Source: Platerodrilus igneus (lineage: Eukaryota; Arthropoda; Insecta; Coleoptera; Lycidae). Taken from it: 64,000 nt of DNA. Position 1 is the first letter of the stretch. Every line of letters begins with the position of its first letter. Below the pieces are notes generated by a model, which had not been told where the DNA came from, did not search any database, and saw nothing but the letters and a program-made list of their open reading frames with translations. The stretch is from the NCBI GenBank assembly GCA_036346225.1, contig JARFIW010000170.1, positions 6,820,501 through 6,884,500 of the forward strand, written 5' to 3'. Position numbers and translations under genes: made by a program. This document shows positions 1-11,099 of this stretch, one piece after another.

Positions 1-1900
1 TGGATAAAGTTCAATGCGATCCACACTCGATCCCGCGGAGAAAGCGTTTCGAAAATATGCTATCACCGAATATTCTAATCTAAGATTTGTGTCCTTACGT
101 GACATATTTCAGTGACTGTATTCTCAAAGTGATACCTTAAAGAAAACGGCATTAGCTTGGCTTATGGAAATTTAATTTGGAAGAAGCCCTTTGGCACCTG
201 CAGATACTTAGAACTTCGATTGCAAATTAGATTTTCTGAACGAAATTGAGATGAAAAAATGTTGCTCTGCAACTGTAGTTATACATCTTTCTACTAAGCA
301 ATGCCCTGTTGTTCAAAAAGAGCCATCCAACTTCTACAACCCAATTTTGATTCTATTACATTTAATGGCTTCGTTATTTATAAGGATGCTAGTTTGAAAA
401 TAACCGAGGCTTAAACACTTAGTGTAAAGTAATATAGAATCAAATAAAAAATAAATACGGGTCTCAAAAACGTATCAAAGCTATTAAAAGTAAAGCCCTT
501 TATTTAAGTGCTAATTAGAATAAGTGATGGTTTAATGATTACACTTCGTTTAGTGGTTTAGTATTTTATGTAACTGCTAAGCAACCCCTAAACCATCCAA
601 AACGATATTACAAGAAAAACTATTCGCGATCGATTGAGCAAAGCGTGGAGCTTCTACAGATAAGTTTGCCGATCGTATTACACGGTGGATGAAAAGTTCA
701 CGTCTAGAATTACTTCTACTTTATAAGTGTGTTCTGATACAATCAAGTAAGCTCAGAGTATGCTTCTCTAAAAGGTTTGTCTGAAACGCAGCGAAACGTG
801 CTATACACTTTAAGCAAACACTAACTTTGTGTATGTTTCATTGTGATTTCTATCTTGCTAACTACCTGCTCTGCTTTCCCTGAACTTCAAGAACCTGTAT
901 AAACGTTTTCTCCTAACTGAAAGTCCTCATGCCTGAACACGTAATCACAGCATTATTAAACATTTCGGTGGCCGAATCACAACTTGATTTGCCTTATGTA
1001 AGGGAAGTGTTCTCAATGCAGTTTGAACTATACAACTTGGTGCAACTATAAGGTAAAAAAGGTTGCTATATGTATAACTACTTGATAAAATTTTGATGCA
1101 ATCTGTTCCACAAAGTTAGCTCTGTGCTTAAAACGACCTACCACTTCTTGAATTACCACGCTATACAAGAAAACTTAATTTTGTTAATTTAATAGATTCT
1201 TTCAGCTTGTTTGTTGTTTCATCCCTAATTATTTATACAAAATTGTAACATAGATTTAAAGAAGACCGGCATCACTACTTTAACTTCAAAATCGTAAGTA
1301 GACCGTAATGTTTGGAACTAGTTAGGTGATGGATTTATTTTAGGGTTTAAATTAATTCTTCAAATATTAGTTCAACTTCTAGTCCTCGATCAAGATCAAA
1401 GTTTATTCAAATTCCGTTAAAATCTATTTAATTTAATTATACTGCAATTGAATTCGTTGCAAATAAGTTTTTAACTTATACCTGGTGAAAATCTTGTATA
1501 ATTTTGTTCAAGAATCAATCCTTGTGACAGAAGATTGTGTTTAAAGTTTTAAAGCATTAATAAACTGTTTTGTCCGGAATTAATTCAAGGTTCTTGAATT
1601 CAAAGGTCAGATTAGCTTTTAGGATTGATGTTTTTTCTGTAAAGGACTTTATGAAATAAGCATTGTGTATTTCATAACTTTATTGTGAGAGGTTATAGCT
1701 GTAAGGTTTAATTAATTCAAAGATTCATTTAGGAAATTCTTTGCAACGAAGGGAAATTTACAAGTATATTTGATAAAGGTACATTTTTAAAGAAATAAGC
1801 ACAGTGATGAAAGAGCACTATGTAACGTTATTCCGAGTGTAAGTTGAAACTCTAGTTATTTCTTTTATGTGATTTATACTGCACTAATTTTCATTTTCTG

Positions 1901-1901
<1 letters not shown>
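1..1901. other. AT-rich spacer with remnants of a dispersed repeat
   Basis: I see no gene here. Two stretches (about 60-130 and 640-975) resemble the tail of the dispersed repeat found near 10.4 and 31.2 kb, with a shared ending of the type ACACGTAAT..ATTAAACATTTC. The rest is AT-rich sequence with stops in all frames. Confidence 0.5.
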
Positions 1902-1976
<75 letters not shown>

Positions 1977-2019
1977 AATGGTTGTTAAATTTATATATAT
2001 ATATATATATATATATAAT
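1902..2019. repeat. (TA)n microsatellite tracts
   Basis: Two long TA-dinucleotide runs (1902-1973 and about 1991-2019) are separated by a short non-repeat. They lie just outside the left arm of the tRNA-like palindrome. A third TA run follows its right arm. Confidence 0.95.
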
Positions 2020-2149
2020 AATTAATAGAGAATAATCCACATTTGGAATGCAAATGAATGCTTAATATATATTAATAGTTATTAAGATGAAATGAAAACT
2101 TGAATTACCATTTCAAATCGAACTAGTAATTGAAAACCACTAAAAGAAC

Positions 2150-2222
2150 GGCTACAGCAGGATTTGAACCCGCAACCTCTGATTCACCGGATCAGTGCTC
2201 TAACCAATTGAGCTATCTAGCC
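2150..2222 (-). tRNA. tRNA-like unit, anticodon GGT (Thr-like), probably a pseudogene
   Basis: The minus strand folds as a 73-nt cloverleaf: acceptor GGCTAGA against TGTAGCC (one G-G mismatch), D stem GCTC/GAGC, anticodon stem CTGAT/ATCAG, T stem GCGGG/CCTGC with loop TTCAAAT. Pol III A-box and B-box (GGTTCAAATCC) are present. The anticodon loop CCGGTGA gives GGT but has C instead of the near-universal U at position 33. A GGT threonine tRNA is also unusual for animals, so I read it as a tRNA-derived repeat rather than a working tRNA. The 3' CCA is not encoded, as expected in eukaryotes. Confidence 0.6.
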
Positions 2223-2243
2223 TAAACATCATCTAATCAATTA

Positions 2244-2316
2244 GGCTAGATAGCTCAATTGGTTAGAGCACTGATCCGGTGAATCAGAGGTTGCGGGTTC
2301 AAATCCTGCTGTAGCC
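2244..2316 (+). tRNA. tRNA-like unit, identical copy on the plus strand
   Basis: Exact reverse-complement copy of the unit at 2150-2222, so it has the same cloverleaf, the same C33 and the same GGT anticodon loop. The two 5' ends face each other 21 bp apart. The sequence downstream of the tRNA part (TTTCAATTACTAG and on) recurs next to another tRNA-like unit near 30.5 kb. Confidence 0.6.
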
Positions 2317-2384
2317 GTTCTTTTAGTGGTTTTCAATTACTAGTTCGATTTGAAATGGTAATTCAAGTTTTCATTTCATCTTAA

Positions 2385-2390
<6 letters not shown>

Positions 2391-2418
<28 letters not shown>
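2391..2418. repeat. (TA)n microsatellite
   Basis: Pure TA run directly at the outer end of the right palindrome arm. Confidence 0.95.
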
Positions 2419-2422
<4 letters not shown>

Positions 2423-5400
2423 TATTTGTACCGAACGTATTCGTTCCTTTTGGGATTCCTTTTAAATATCTCCACGCTACCGCTTCGATTTTTGTGTAAC
2501 TACCGGTTAAAGAAGACGTCCTTAATTACGCTTAATAATTAAATAAATCGATTTGTTCCTGTAAAGCTCATCCTAATACTATTGAAACAACTAGTTTTCC
2601 AACACCCTGTAGAATGCTATTAGTGCATTTAGTTTAAGTTAAAAGTACTTCAATCTATCTTTATTGTTTGAGATAACACAGCAAATATATGCGGTTGTCT
2701 ACGATTTTGTTTTCTAAAGAATATGTTCGTTCTATTCATAAGTAATAATACGAGTTTGAATAAAGTAAGTTTTTTACAATTGTATTCGAATATGTCGGTT
2801 TTAGTTATCTATTCATGCACTACAATGACTTGGGAAGTGTTCTTTTGGCAGGTGTTGAGCAAATATTTGAATCATTTATCATCTCGTTTCCTAATTTCAC
2901 TTTCACTTTGATACTGCCTTTCGCCGTCATAACATGTACTCTCAGCGTGATTAATTCTGTTACTTCAAAAGCAATGCACGCCTATTTGGATAGGCGATAT
3001 CTCCGTTGCATTGTTTTTCTGCTTAGGCAAGTGTTTTCTTACGTATGTAGTGCTCTTTTACGTAGGCCAGTCGTGTTTTTTATGTAGACCCAATTGCTCT
3101 GTTATGTGGTCCGATGTGACAGTAATGGTCGCAGCGCTAAAGATCTGGCTACCGTTGTGACACTGCGAAAATCCAGACGTTTAGCTAATTCTCCTCCGTG
3201 GATGTAACGGGCACACGATAAGTATATAAGTTGCGATCATTTCTTTTGTACATTGTTTTTTCTTTATATCAAGAGGTTATTGCTTATCAGCGTTTGACGT
3301 TGAAGCATAACCGATGCAACACCCAGAAATCGCAGACATCGCATTACTCCGACGGGTGGAGCTAGTATACAAAAACCCACTGCGAAACTAGCGTTTCTTA
3401 TTACTTTAAATAGCTTTTGTTTTGTTCATTACTGATTAGCTATTTTTTACATGTAACCATACGGAATGCGCGTTTCGTATCTGAATTATTAACATTGTCC
3501 GTAGGTTATAATTTTTTTTGGTGGTTCAAATAGAAATTTTTACTTTTATTGTAAATGAAAACTCAATGGCGATGCCCTTTTTTTTTGTCTATGTGAACCA
3601 CCCCACTCTTCGCATTTGTAGTTAGACCGGATTTCTAAATTTCCTTTATCTTTTTATACGTAATCGCGATTCCTGCGGGTCCTTGCTATCCTTTCTGTTT
3701 CTGTCTGGCCTGTGCGTTTCTTAACATTACAGTATTTAATGTAATTTGAAGTAACTAAATAGCAACCGGTTAAATGAAAAGTCAGTCGAAATTGTTGATA
3801 AATATTGAAATGTAGGAATAGCACGCAACAAGGTTTTACATTTAAAATTCTACAAAACGCTATCACTTATCCTGAAAGGCCTTCTTCTGTCAAAATCGAG
3901 GGGTGCCAAAGAGTCTGTCACCGCAATACAAACTCTTCGTGCCATTTCTGTGTGGAAGAATGTTATTCCGCATAAAACTCCCTTACTTTGGTGTCCTAGA
4001 GTTGGTCATAATTAAAGAACTCCCTCAAAATAAAATACTTCTTTCAAGTACGACTATGACTGGGGTAGCTGGATAGCCTATACAATGCGCTGGCTTAAAC
4101 TATTTCCTAAATAAATTAAATGAAAATAAATTTAACCTTAACATTTACTAACCCTACCTTCGCTAAAAAAATAAATCTTACCTGCAATCTGGCCAGGTGT
4201 TGCTAAAATAAAACTATCTTGAAAGAAATTTAAAAAACTTATTTATAAGCTATCATCAAAAACCATTCGGCACTTCAAATTTTTCCTGCTTTCCTATTTA
4301 ATTATTAGACATTAATGAATCCCAAATTATTGGCAATGTCGTTTATAAAACAAACAAAAGAGTTAAAGACTAACTTTGTATTATATCATCGCCCTTTCCA
4401 AAATACGTTAATTTGATATTTTTACTGACCTAAATTTCACTGACATCTCAAATTACTAATTAATACATCAAATAATTATTTTCACACTTTTTACTGTCTT
4501 ATTACCAAAACGTACAGAATTAACATTTAAAATTACATAATGTTGTTTTTAAAATGTTACATAAAAGAACTCACTTTTTCAATGCCAAGATTTCCAATTT
4601 TTTCTTATCAATTAGTAAAGATCCAAACACAGCAGTTCATTGACTCAAAACATGTCCCACCAAGTTCCAATTGAACGGAGTGAATCCTATCGCTTTGTTT
4701 CAAAGCGGTTATCCGACAATACATCCGCACTTACGCGCTGAACATATCGTGCCACTTGCAGAGGTAATACGTGTCGATCGCTGACTGTTCCCTTCATGAA
4801 TTGCCATACAATGTTTCTTGGAGGTCCTGTACATTTTATCGAATCCCCATATACAAATTCACTTCTATCACCCACCCCCACTATTCGCGCGTATCCCTAC
4901 ACTTTCATGTTTCCTTACCGTTTTCTATATAACTGACTAATTCTACTTCCATTGGGTTCAACAAAGCTATTGGCCTCCTACTGTAAATGATATTTTACTA
5001 CAGTCAGCGTGTGGCAATTACAATATTTATTTCACCATTCTCAAGCTTTCAGTTTATTGTATGAAACGATTACATCATCTGTGTAACCCTATACTTCGGC
5101 ATTTTTTACCGCTCAACGTCTATTTTATTACTTTGTGGTAATTGCAGCAAAGTTTGTGGTTTCTCTTTATGATAATCGAAACTGTCTATTAACAAATACG
5201 ACATATTGCATGAAATTTATTAAACCAACTTCCCACAGCTTCATATTTGGGGTGTATGTATGTCGACGAATTTCCTATCATTATTTTAACAATTCTGAAA
5301 ACTTTGCAATGTACCTGGACGTAACCGGAAGAAAAGTAAACATCAGGCTAACTACCAACTGCGGAGAGTGGGAAGATTCGCCTACATACCAAAAAAAAAT

Positions 5401-5506
5401 ATAAAGTACATCGCCCACGATTATCTTTAACACATAAAAATAAATAAAGGATTCTATACAAACAAGCAAAAGAAATAAATTCAGAGTTAATATTAAACAG
5501 CACACA
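2419..5506. other. spacer without recognisable genes
   Basis: AT-rich, with short open frames of up to about 90 codons that show no recognisable domain, codon pattern or splice context. A 64-codon frame on the minus strand (4687-4881) lies in locally higher GC but matches nothing I recognise. Confidence 0.5.
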
Positions 5507-5511
5507 ATTAT

Positions 5512-5578
5512 TGTGTAAAATATTACAGGCCTTCGGCGTGCGTCGATGGACCTAAGGGTAGTAGAGGGAGTAAGTAAG
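5512..5578 (+). repeat. truncated 5' LTR of the BEL element
   Basis: Identical to the first 67 bp of the complete 3' LTR at 7853-7919. It diverges after GTAAGTAAG, where internal sequence is joined directly. The left target duplication ATTAT is intact. Confidence 0.9.
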
Positions 5579-5596
5579 TAAGTAGAGTATCAAAAC

Positions 5597-6046
5597 TTGC
5601 AGCTTGCTGACAATATCCCGTTTAATATAGATAGAGCGTTAATTGTTGATGGAATTAGTATCCTTATTGGGGCAGACAATTACTGGACAGTAGTGACAGG
5701 AAACAATATTCGTCTAAACAAAGGTTTAGTAGCGGTGGACACGAAATTTGGTTATGCTTTGCATGGCCCCATACCAGTTGATGCTACAACCATAGGAGTA
5801 AATCTGCAAACTGTGTTACATGCGACAGTTATAAAAACAGAAACCAAGATCGAAAGCATGTGGGATTTGGAAACAATAGGTGTAACCAAAGAAGCAGACG
5901 ACGATAAGAAATTTTTTGATAATTTTTTGAAAAATAACGTTCATAAATGTGATGATCGATATTTAGTAGCGTTACCGTGGAAGAATGAGGATGCAGTGAT
6001 TGAAAATGATAATTTAATTAGTGCCCGAGATCGGAATAACGGCTGA
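5597..6046 (+). CDS. pol: BEL/Pao pol fragment: protease (DUF1758) C-terminal part and linker
   Basis: About 149 codons. The stretch LIGADNYWTVVTG, followed by a run ending in GYALHGPI, is characteristic of the end of the BEL/Pao aspartic protease region (DUF1758; usual form LLGADxxW..GW.LSGP). It is followed by the conserved MWDLETIGV linker to the reverse transcriptase. The catalytic D-S/T-G part of the protease is upstream in intact elements and is missing here because of the deletion that joins the truncated LTR at 5578. The frame ends in the segment that should continue into the reverse transcriptase; a second deletion and frame change place the rest of pol in the next frame, overlapping by 26 bases. 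No convincing start codon is needed, as this is a remnant. Confidence 0.8.
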   Translation: MQLADNIPFNIDRALIVDGISILIGADNYWTVVTGNNIRLNKGLVAVDTKFGYALHGPIPVDATTIGVNLQTVLHATVIKTETKIESMWDLETIGVTKEADDDKKFFDNFLKNNVHKCDDRYLVALPWKNEDAVIENDNLISARDRNNG

Positions 6047-7859
6047 CATTGAGAAAGCATTTCTACAAATTTATTTACATTCCGACGATAAAGACGCACA
6101 TCGATTCTTATGGTACAATAACGACAATGAACTGGAAACGTACCGTATGAATAGAGTAACATTTGGAGTTACATGTAGCCCGTTTCTCTTAAATTCGGTG
6201 ATACGAACACATTTAATCAATAATCGAAAACAAAACCCTGAATTTATTGAAATCTTAGAAAGTGAACAAACGTGGCCAGATAATACAATAGAGACAGCTA
6301 CGTCAACGATAGATATAGTATCGAAAATGTCTTTACTAATTAACGACACTATAAAAGGTAGCAATCAATTTATAGATTCCTCCAGATACAGTGATTTTGA
6401 TCGTTTAGTGCGGATAATGGCATATGTTTTACGATTTATAGGAAATTTAAGAACCAGAAATAATAAAGAAATAAAGAGCTTAACCGTAAACGAATTTGAA
6501 AGGGCCGAAATAACTCAGCGGGAGGTTACTTATTCGGAGATTAACAACTTAAAAAAGGGTCAGGGCATTGAACGGAAATCGAGTATTTCAACTTTAAGCC
6601 CTTTCTTAGATAAACATGAATTGCTGCATTTGGGTGGACGGCTTCATAATTTAAGAAAAGATTTCAACCTCAAGCATCCCGTTATTCTATCGAAAAATGC
6701 ACATATAAGTAAACTACTAATAATGAAGTTTCATAAAACTCTTCATCATAGTGGTGTTACTGCGACACTTTACGAATTACGTAAACGATTTTGGATTGTA
6801 CGAGGACGGCAATTAATAAAGTCCGTTTTAGCAAGATGTGTCATCTGTAAACGACTTCGTGGAAAGTCAGGGTCGCATCCTTTCGCGCCGTTACCTAGAG
6901 ATCGAATACAGCAAACAAAGCCCTTTGAAGTGACAGGGTTAGACTTCGCCGGACCGTTGTATTTTAAAAACAGTTATCATTCAAAGCCATGCTATGTGAT
7001 TTTATGTACCTGCGCTGTTATACGAGCACTTCATCTAGAGATTGTTTTGAAAATGGATGTTGCGTCTACAATCAGTGCATGTAAACGGTTCTTTGCCCGT
7101 AGAGGGATTCCTAAGGTCATTTACTCAGATAACGCTAAAACATTTAAAAGAATATCACGTGAAATATCGACTTTAAACGAAGTGATGGCGAGTACAGAAT
7201 TGATCGAGTTCGTAAACAGTCACCAAATTAAGTGGAAATTTATAATAGAGCGAGCGGCTTGGCACGGAGGATTTTACGAGCGACTTGTAAAAAGTGTAAA
7301 AGACGCCCTTAGGGCTACGATAGGACGTTCTTTACTAAATTTAGATCAACTAAATACACTAAGTACCGAGGTTGAAGCAACAATAAACGCCCGCCCACTC
7401 ACATACTTAGGTAGTGAACCTACGGATTTAATGCCGTTAACCCCTTCGCATTTTTTATTGGGACCCGCTTTGGCTACTATTCCTTTTGTTGACCGTGTTA
7501 TTAATGGAGATGAGGTTCGTAGGCTATGGAAGCAGAGAACAAACGTTATCGACTACTTTTGGAAAAGATGGAGCGCAGAATATTTACAATTATTAAGAGG
7601 AGCTCATCATAACGTGAATGTGCGTGAGTGTGAGATTAAGCAAGGGGATGTCGTATTAATACATGGAAATGATAAGCGACGGTTATTGTGGAAATTAGGG
7701 TTGGTAAACGACGTTATAAACGGCCGTGATGGCAAAGTGCGTGCCTGTTACGTTAAGATTGCGAATGGCACCGTAATTAGGCGCCCAATACAATTATTGT
7801 ATCCTTTAGAAATAAGAAGTGATAAGCTAAGTTGTACCGCCGCGCCGGAGGATGTGTAA
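6021..7859 (+). CDS. pol: BEL/Pao pol: reverse transcriptase remnant fused to complete integrase and DUF5641
   Basis: An open frame of 612 codons. Residues about 8-57 are the reverse transcriptase start (ADIEKAFLQI, then FGVTCSPFLL). The following part of the palm with the YxDD catalytic motif, and all of RNase H, are deleted while the frame stays open. The integrase is complete: a zinc-binding H-H-C-C region (FHKTLHHSGV .. CVICK, about residues 235-276) and a DDE core with Asp in LDFAGPL (about 308), Asp in SDNAKTF (about 369) and Glu in GFYERLVKS (about 420). A DUF5641-type C-terminal domain follows (RLLWKLGLV .. RRPIQLLYPLE). The stop codon lies 4 bases inside the 3' LTR. An open integrase in a reverse transcriptase-dead element suggests recent deletion or, less likely, selection on the integrase. 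Confidence 0.85.
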   Translation: MPEIGITADIEKAFLQIYLHSDDKDAHRFLWYNNDNELETYRMNRVTFGVTCSPFLLNSVIRTHLINNRKQNPEFIEILESEQTWPDNTIETATSTIDIVSKMSLLINDTIKGSNQFIDSSRYSDFDRLVRIMAYVLRFIGNLRTRNNKEIKSLTVNEFERAEITQREVTYSEINNLKKGQGIERKSSISTLSPFLDKHELLHLGGRLHNLRKDFNLKHPVILSKNAHISKLLIMKFHKTLHHSGVTATLYELRKRFWIVRGRQLIKSVLARCVICKRLRGKSGSHPFAPLPRDRIQQTKPFEVTGLDFAGPLYFKNSYHSKPCYVILCTCAVIRALHLEIVLKMDVASTISACKRFFARRGIPKVIYSDNAKTFKRISREISTLNEVMASTELIEFVNSHQIKWKFIIERAAWHGGFYERLVKSVKDALRATIGRSLLNLDQLNTLSTEVEATINARPLTYLGSEPTDLMPLTPSHFLLGPALATIPFVDRVINGDEVRRLWKQRTNVIDYFWKRWSAEYLQLLRGAHHNVNVRECEIKQGDVVLIHGNDKRRLLWKLGLVNDVINGRDGKVRACYVKIANGTVIRRPIQLLYPLEIRSDKLSCTAAPEDV

Positions 7860-8046
7860 AATATTACAGGCCTTCGGCGTGCGTCGATGGACCTAAGGGT
7901 AGTAGAGGGAGTAAGTAAGGGGTTACTGTAACTTGTTGTTCAGAGACACAGAAGAACGTAAGAAGCTCTCAAGATGTGTAGTCGCTTAGCTTGATTTATA
8001 TTTAAATAAACCTTTCTTTAAACTTGATGTTGTTTATTGCATTACA
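7853..8046 (+). repeat. complete 3' LTR of the BEL element
   Basis: 194 bp, starting TGTGTAAAAT and ending GCATTACA, followed by the ATTAT duplication. It contains AATAAA (about 8005) as a likely polyadenylation signal. Confidence 0.9.
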
Positions 8047-8051
8047 ATTAT

Positions 8052-9950
8052 ATTATACGGATAATTTAGGAATCTAGATACGAAGTGCGCATCTCGTATT
8101 TACACAAAATAAAAATTAATCAGTATTTAATAAACCCGTGAGAGTTGTTGTCAAGCGTTTTTAATATTTCACCTAATACTTTTTGGAAAATAAACTAATC
8201 AGCAGGAAAGAATTAATGTGTTAGAGCTTTTAGCAAACATGCTTTTTAAATTGTACATAATACCGTTTATAAAATACACTAATCGGTAGAAAAGAATAAG
8301 TGTGTGTTTGTCAAGCATTTTTAACAATGGCACATCACACCTGTAGAGCGATAATATCGATTCGCAGTAACAAACAATAGTTCTACATGGTCAATGTTTC
8401 TTATCACGTAACCACGCCAAACGCTGATACGGAATATGCCATTGATATGCACCAAAGAAAACAATTTGTATACCTGTATGTGTCTGGATACTTAGCTCGC
8501 ATATGAGTCAACACAGAAACGCCATGGTCGTCAACATGTTTACCCTACTACCATAACTGTAGCAGCGATCTACGGATAAAAGCAATTGGTCTACAGAAAG
8601 AAAGAACCCATTTGGCCTCCAGTTAAAAAAAGCTAAAAAGAGTAGTTGATTAGAATTGGTACGCGCGGGGAAACTCACCGAATACACGAAAGACACCTCC
8701 TAGTTGTCGTACAGAAACACGTGCATCGCTTTTGAAATACAGTGACGAATAAAATGTAGAAAACACTTCGACGCACAAGCTGCAGAATCAAACTCAACAA
8801 TCGTTCCAACAACACGAATTCGAACTGTAAATCCTAGCTTATCGAAGCGCGGTAACTGAAAAACCCAGCTTATACCTGATAGTGTGTGACGATTATTTCA
8901 ACAAGTCGTTACCTTGGAACAATAGAGAAAACCATTATACGGCGGTCGTAAGGTATACCACGATAGCGGGTACCTAAAAACAAGATATACCTATTTACTT
9001 GTAGCATAAACTTTCAAAATGAAAATTTGTAGAAAGCATATTTATTATTGTAAACAGGATGTTATTGAAGAATTTAAATATTAGAACGGAGTTTATTCGA
9101 ACGAGAAATGAATTAACAAGGGAGAAAAATAGGGTAATTAATTTATGTGGAAAATAAACGTAACAACTTCTTCAAAACACGCCATGCTTCCAGTATAAAA
9201 TTGGATGGTTAAAATACAATTGGTTTCATTACACTATTTTGGTTTGAAATAATTTACAACCCATTATTTAAGTTCCCTGAGTATTTAACAGAAATAAAAC
9301 GATTGTCTTTGCGGTTTTCAGTTTGATTGGAATAAACACTAGTTTTTAAACACCATTTTACATGAAACTTAAAATTATACAGGGCGTTTCAATAACAAGT
9401 CAATTCAATATTATTTTGTTTTTCAAACTAAATTATTGTTAGCGTAACGTATCGCGTTATGATTTTTTCGGGAAAGTTACCTATGAGCGCTAAGCGCGAG
9501 AACGCGTGGACAAACCAATACTTAAAAAAGGTTGCTTCAAGTGCGAAACAGGCAAACCAATACTAAAAGAAGGCCGCCAGCGTAAGCGGTTACGATGCCC
9601 CAAAAGCGAAACTGAGGGGGGGGATGGTTGTGGGAAAGGGATTCTGAGCAGAAAGCGGTTCGGAAGCGAAAGAGGTTCTCAAGCGAAGGAGCTTACGGAG
9701 CGAAAGAGGTCTCGGGGCCTAAGGTTGAAGAGCTCCAGGAGCCTCAGGTTAAAGAGCTCCCCAAGCGCAAGCAAATCAGTTCCGTAGAGACAGAAAACCA
9801 CTTATATATAGTCAATACTATAACAATGAAAATAAAATTGTGAAAATACAGTAAACCGAGAACGCTAAAATATGCGTTCAAAAATTAATACCAGTTTAAA
9901 ATAATATAAAAGTTTAAAATATACAGCGCCGAAATGAACAAGAATAAGAT
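8052..9950. other. spacer; GC-rich Arg/Lys/Ser-coding patch at 9500-9790
   Basis: No recognisable gene. At 9490-9790 the composition rises in GC, and a degenerate purine-rich motif (GCGAAAGAGG, GAGCTCCAGGAG and similar) recurs. The two overlapping open frames of 70-93 codons there are low-complexity Lys/Arg/Ser/Glu-rich peptides, which I attribute to the repeat rather than to a gene. Confidence 0.45.
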
Positions 9951-9954
9951 CTAG

Positions 9955-11095
9955 CAAATGAACGAAGAAAAAACGAGTCACGGTCACAAAATTCCCAGGC
10001 GAAAGCAATGGAACGCAATCAATACGAGAATAAAGGGTATGCTTGATTCAATTTCAGAGAGAATATAGCTTTACAGTTCTAGGATTTTTACGCTTACAGG
10101 TATGCTGAATAAGAATATTCAATTTTAAGCTCAATGGAGGACAATTTACATCTATGGAGTGAAAGGTCCACGTTATATAATAAGATTCTTAATACTTCGT
10201 TTCAATGAAATTGTAACATCTCTGGTCTGCGCCCACTGGGATAAGTACAAACGCATCGAAATAAAAACTACTTTATGGATGTTCAATGTGATTTCAACTT
10301 ACTAATAACCAGCTTACTTTTCCCACAATTTCGATAATTTGTGTAAAACAATATCCTATTTGGAGACAATTACCACAATATTAAACATTTCAGTGACTTT
10401 ATTATTGCACCCGAGTTTTGTTTAGTTTTATACATGTCGTTGTTTAAAAGCAAGATTAAAACTAAGTAAACGAACTTTAAACTTGCTATTTAAAAGAGCA
10501 GGAGTTTCAGCTGCGTCCCTAGGGGTTGCATTTCTGGGTGTAATTGAAATACAATCACTACGTAAATAGAAGGCGTACGTATAATTATATTTCAGAGAAC
10601 ATCTAGCCTTGCAGCTATAAGGTTTATACATTTTCAGATACACAGGCCTGAAAACGCACTTCATGATCGATAAAACACATGATGGCATCTGCTCCATTTC
10701 GATTAGCAAGTGTATAACAAAATTTGTCGAATTTGATTTTTCTTTAAACTGTAGTTGTGATCGCAAATTCCGGTGCCTGAATAATCAAGTAAAATCGTTG
10801 ATACATTTGAGCAAATCGTGCTACAGAAGCCTCTTAAAGAATACGCATCAATGAAACTATAACACGTCAGATGTACACTTCACTGGGAAAATTAATAATA
10901 TGGTACTGAAACGAGAGGAACTTACTAGGTGGTACACTGTAATTTCTAACTTATCAACAACCAGATGTTTTCCCAAAACTTCTGTAATTTGCGTAAACAT
11001 ATATGTTACCTAGAGAACTTTCGTACCCAAACACGTAATTACTACAATATTAAACATTCCAGTGATTCTATTATTTCAAGCAAGTTTGATATACT
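9955..11095 (+). repeat. dispersed repeat A, one full and one partial copy in tandem
   Basis: Bases 10412-11095 align almost throughout with 31197-31885 (I estimate 80-85% identity), including the runs AAAATCGTTGATACATTTGA and TCCCAAAACTTCTGTAATTT. A more diverged partial copy precedes it (about 9955-10405) with the same order of motifs. No open frame is conserved between copies, so this is a non-coding interspersed family or an old satellite-like unit. Strand is arbitrary. Confidence 0.8.
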
Positions 11096-11099
11096 TCCA

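Larger units (their letters stand above)
2076..2390. repeat. perfect palindrome, 150-bp arms, 15-bp spacer
   Basis: Bases 2076-2225 are the exact reverse complement of 2241-2390; I compared the arms base by base and saw no mismatch. The 15-bp spacer is 2226-2240. Each arm carries one tRNA-like unit with its 5' end toward the centre, followed by about 74 bp of tail that runs out into (TA)n. The perfect identity means either a very recent duplication or fold-back event, or an assembly artefact. Confidence 0.95.
5512..8046 (+). mobile_element. BEL/Pao LTR retrotransposon, internally deleted
   Basis: The element is flanked by the 5-bp duplication ATTAT (5507-5511 and 8047-8051). It starts with the first 67 bp of its LTR (5512-5578) and ends with a complete 194-bp LTR (7853-8046, TGTGTAAAAT..GCATTACA); the shared 67 bp are identical. 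Inside are a protease-region fragment, a fragment of reverse transcriptase, and a complete integrase. The remainder of the 5' LTR, the primer site, gag, the catalytic part of the reverse transcriptase and RNase H are missing. A total length of 2.5 kb compares with 6-7 kb for usual BEL elements. Without R, U5 and primer site it cannot be copied normally, so the 5' deletion should postdate insertion. Confidence 0.9.
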
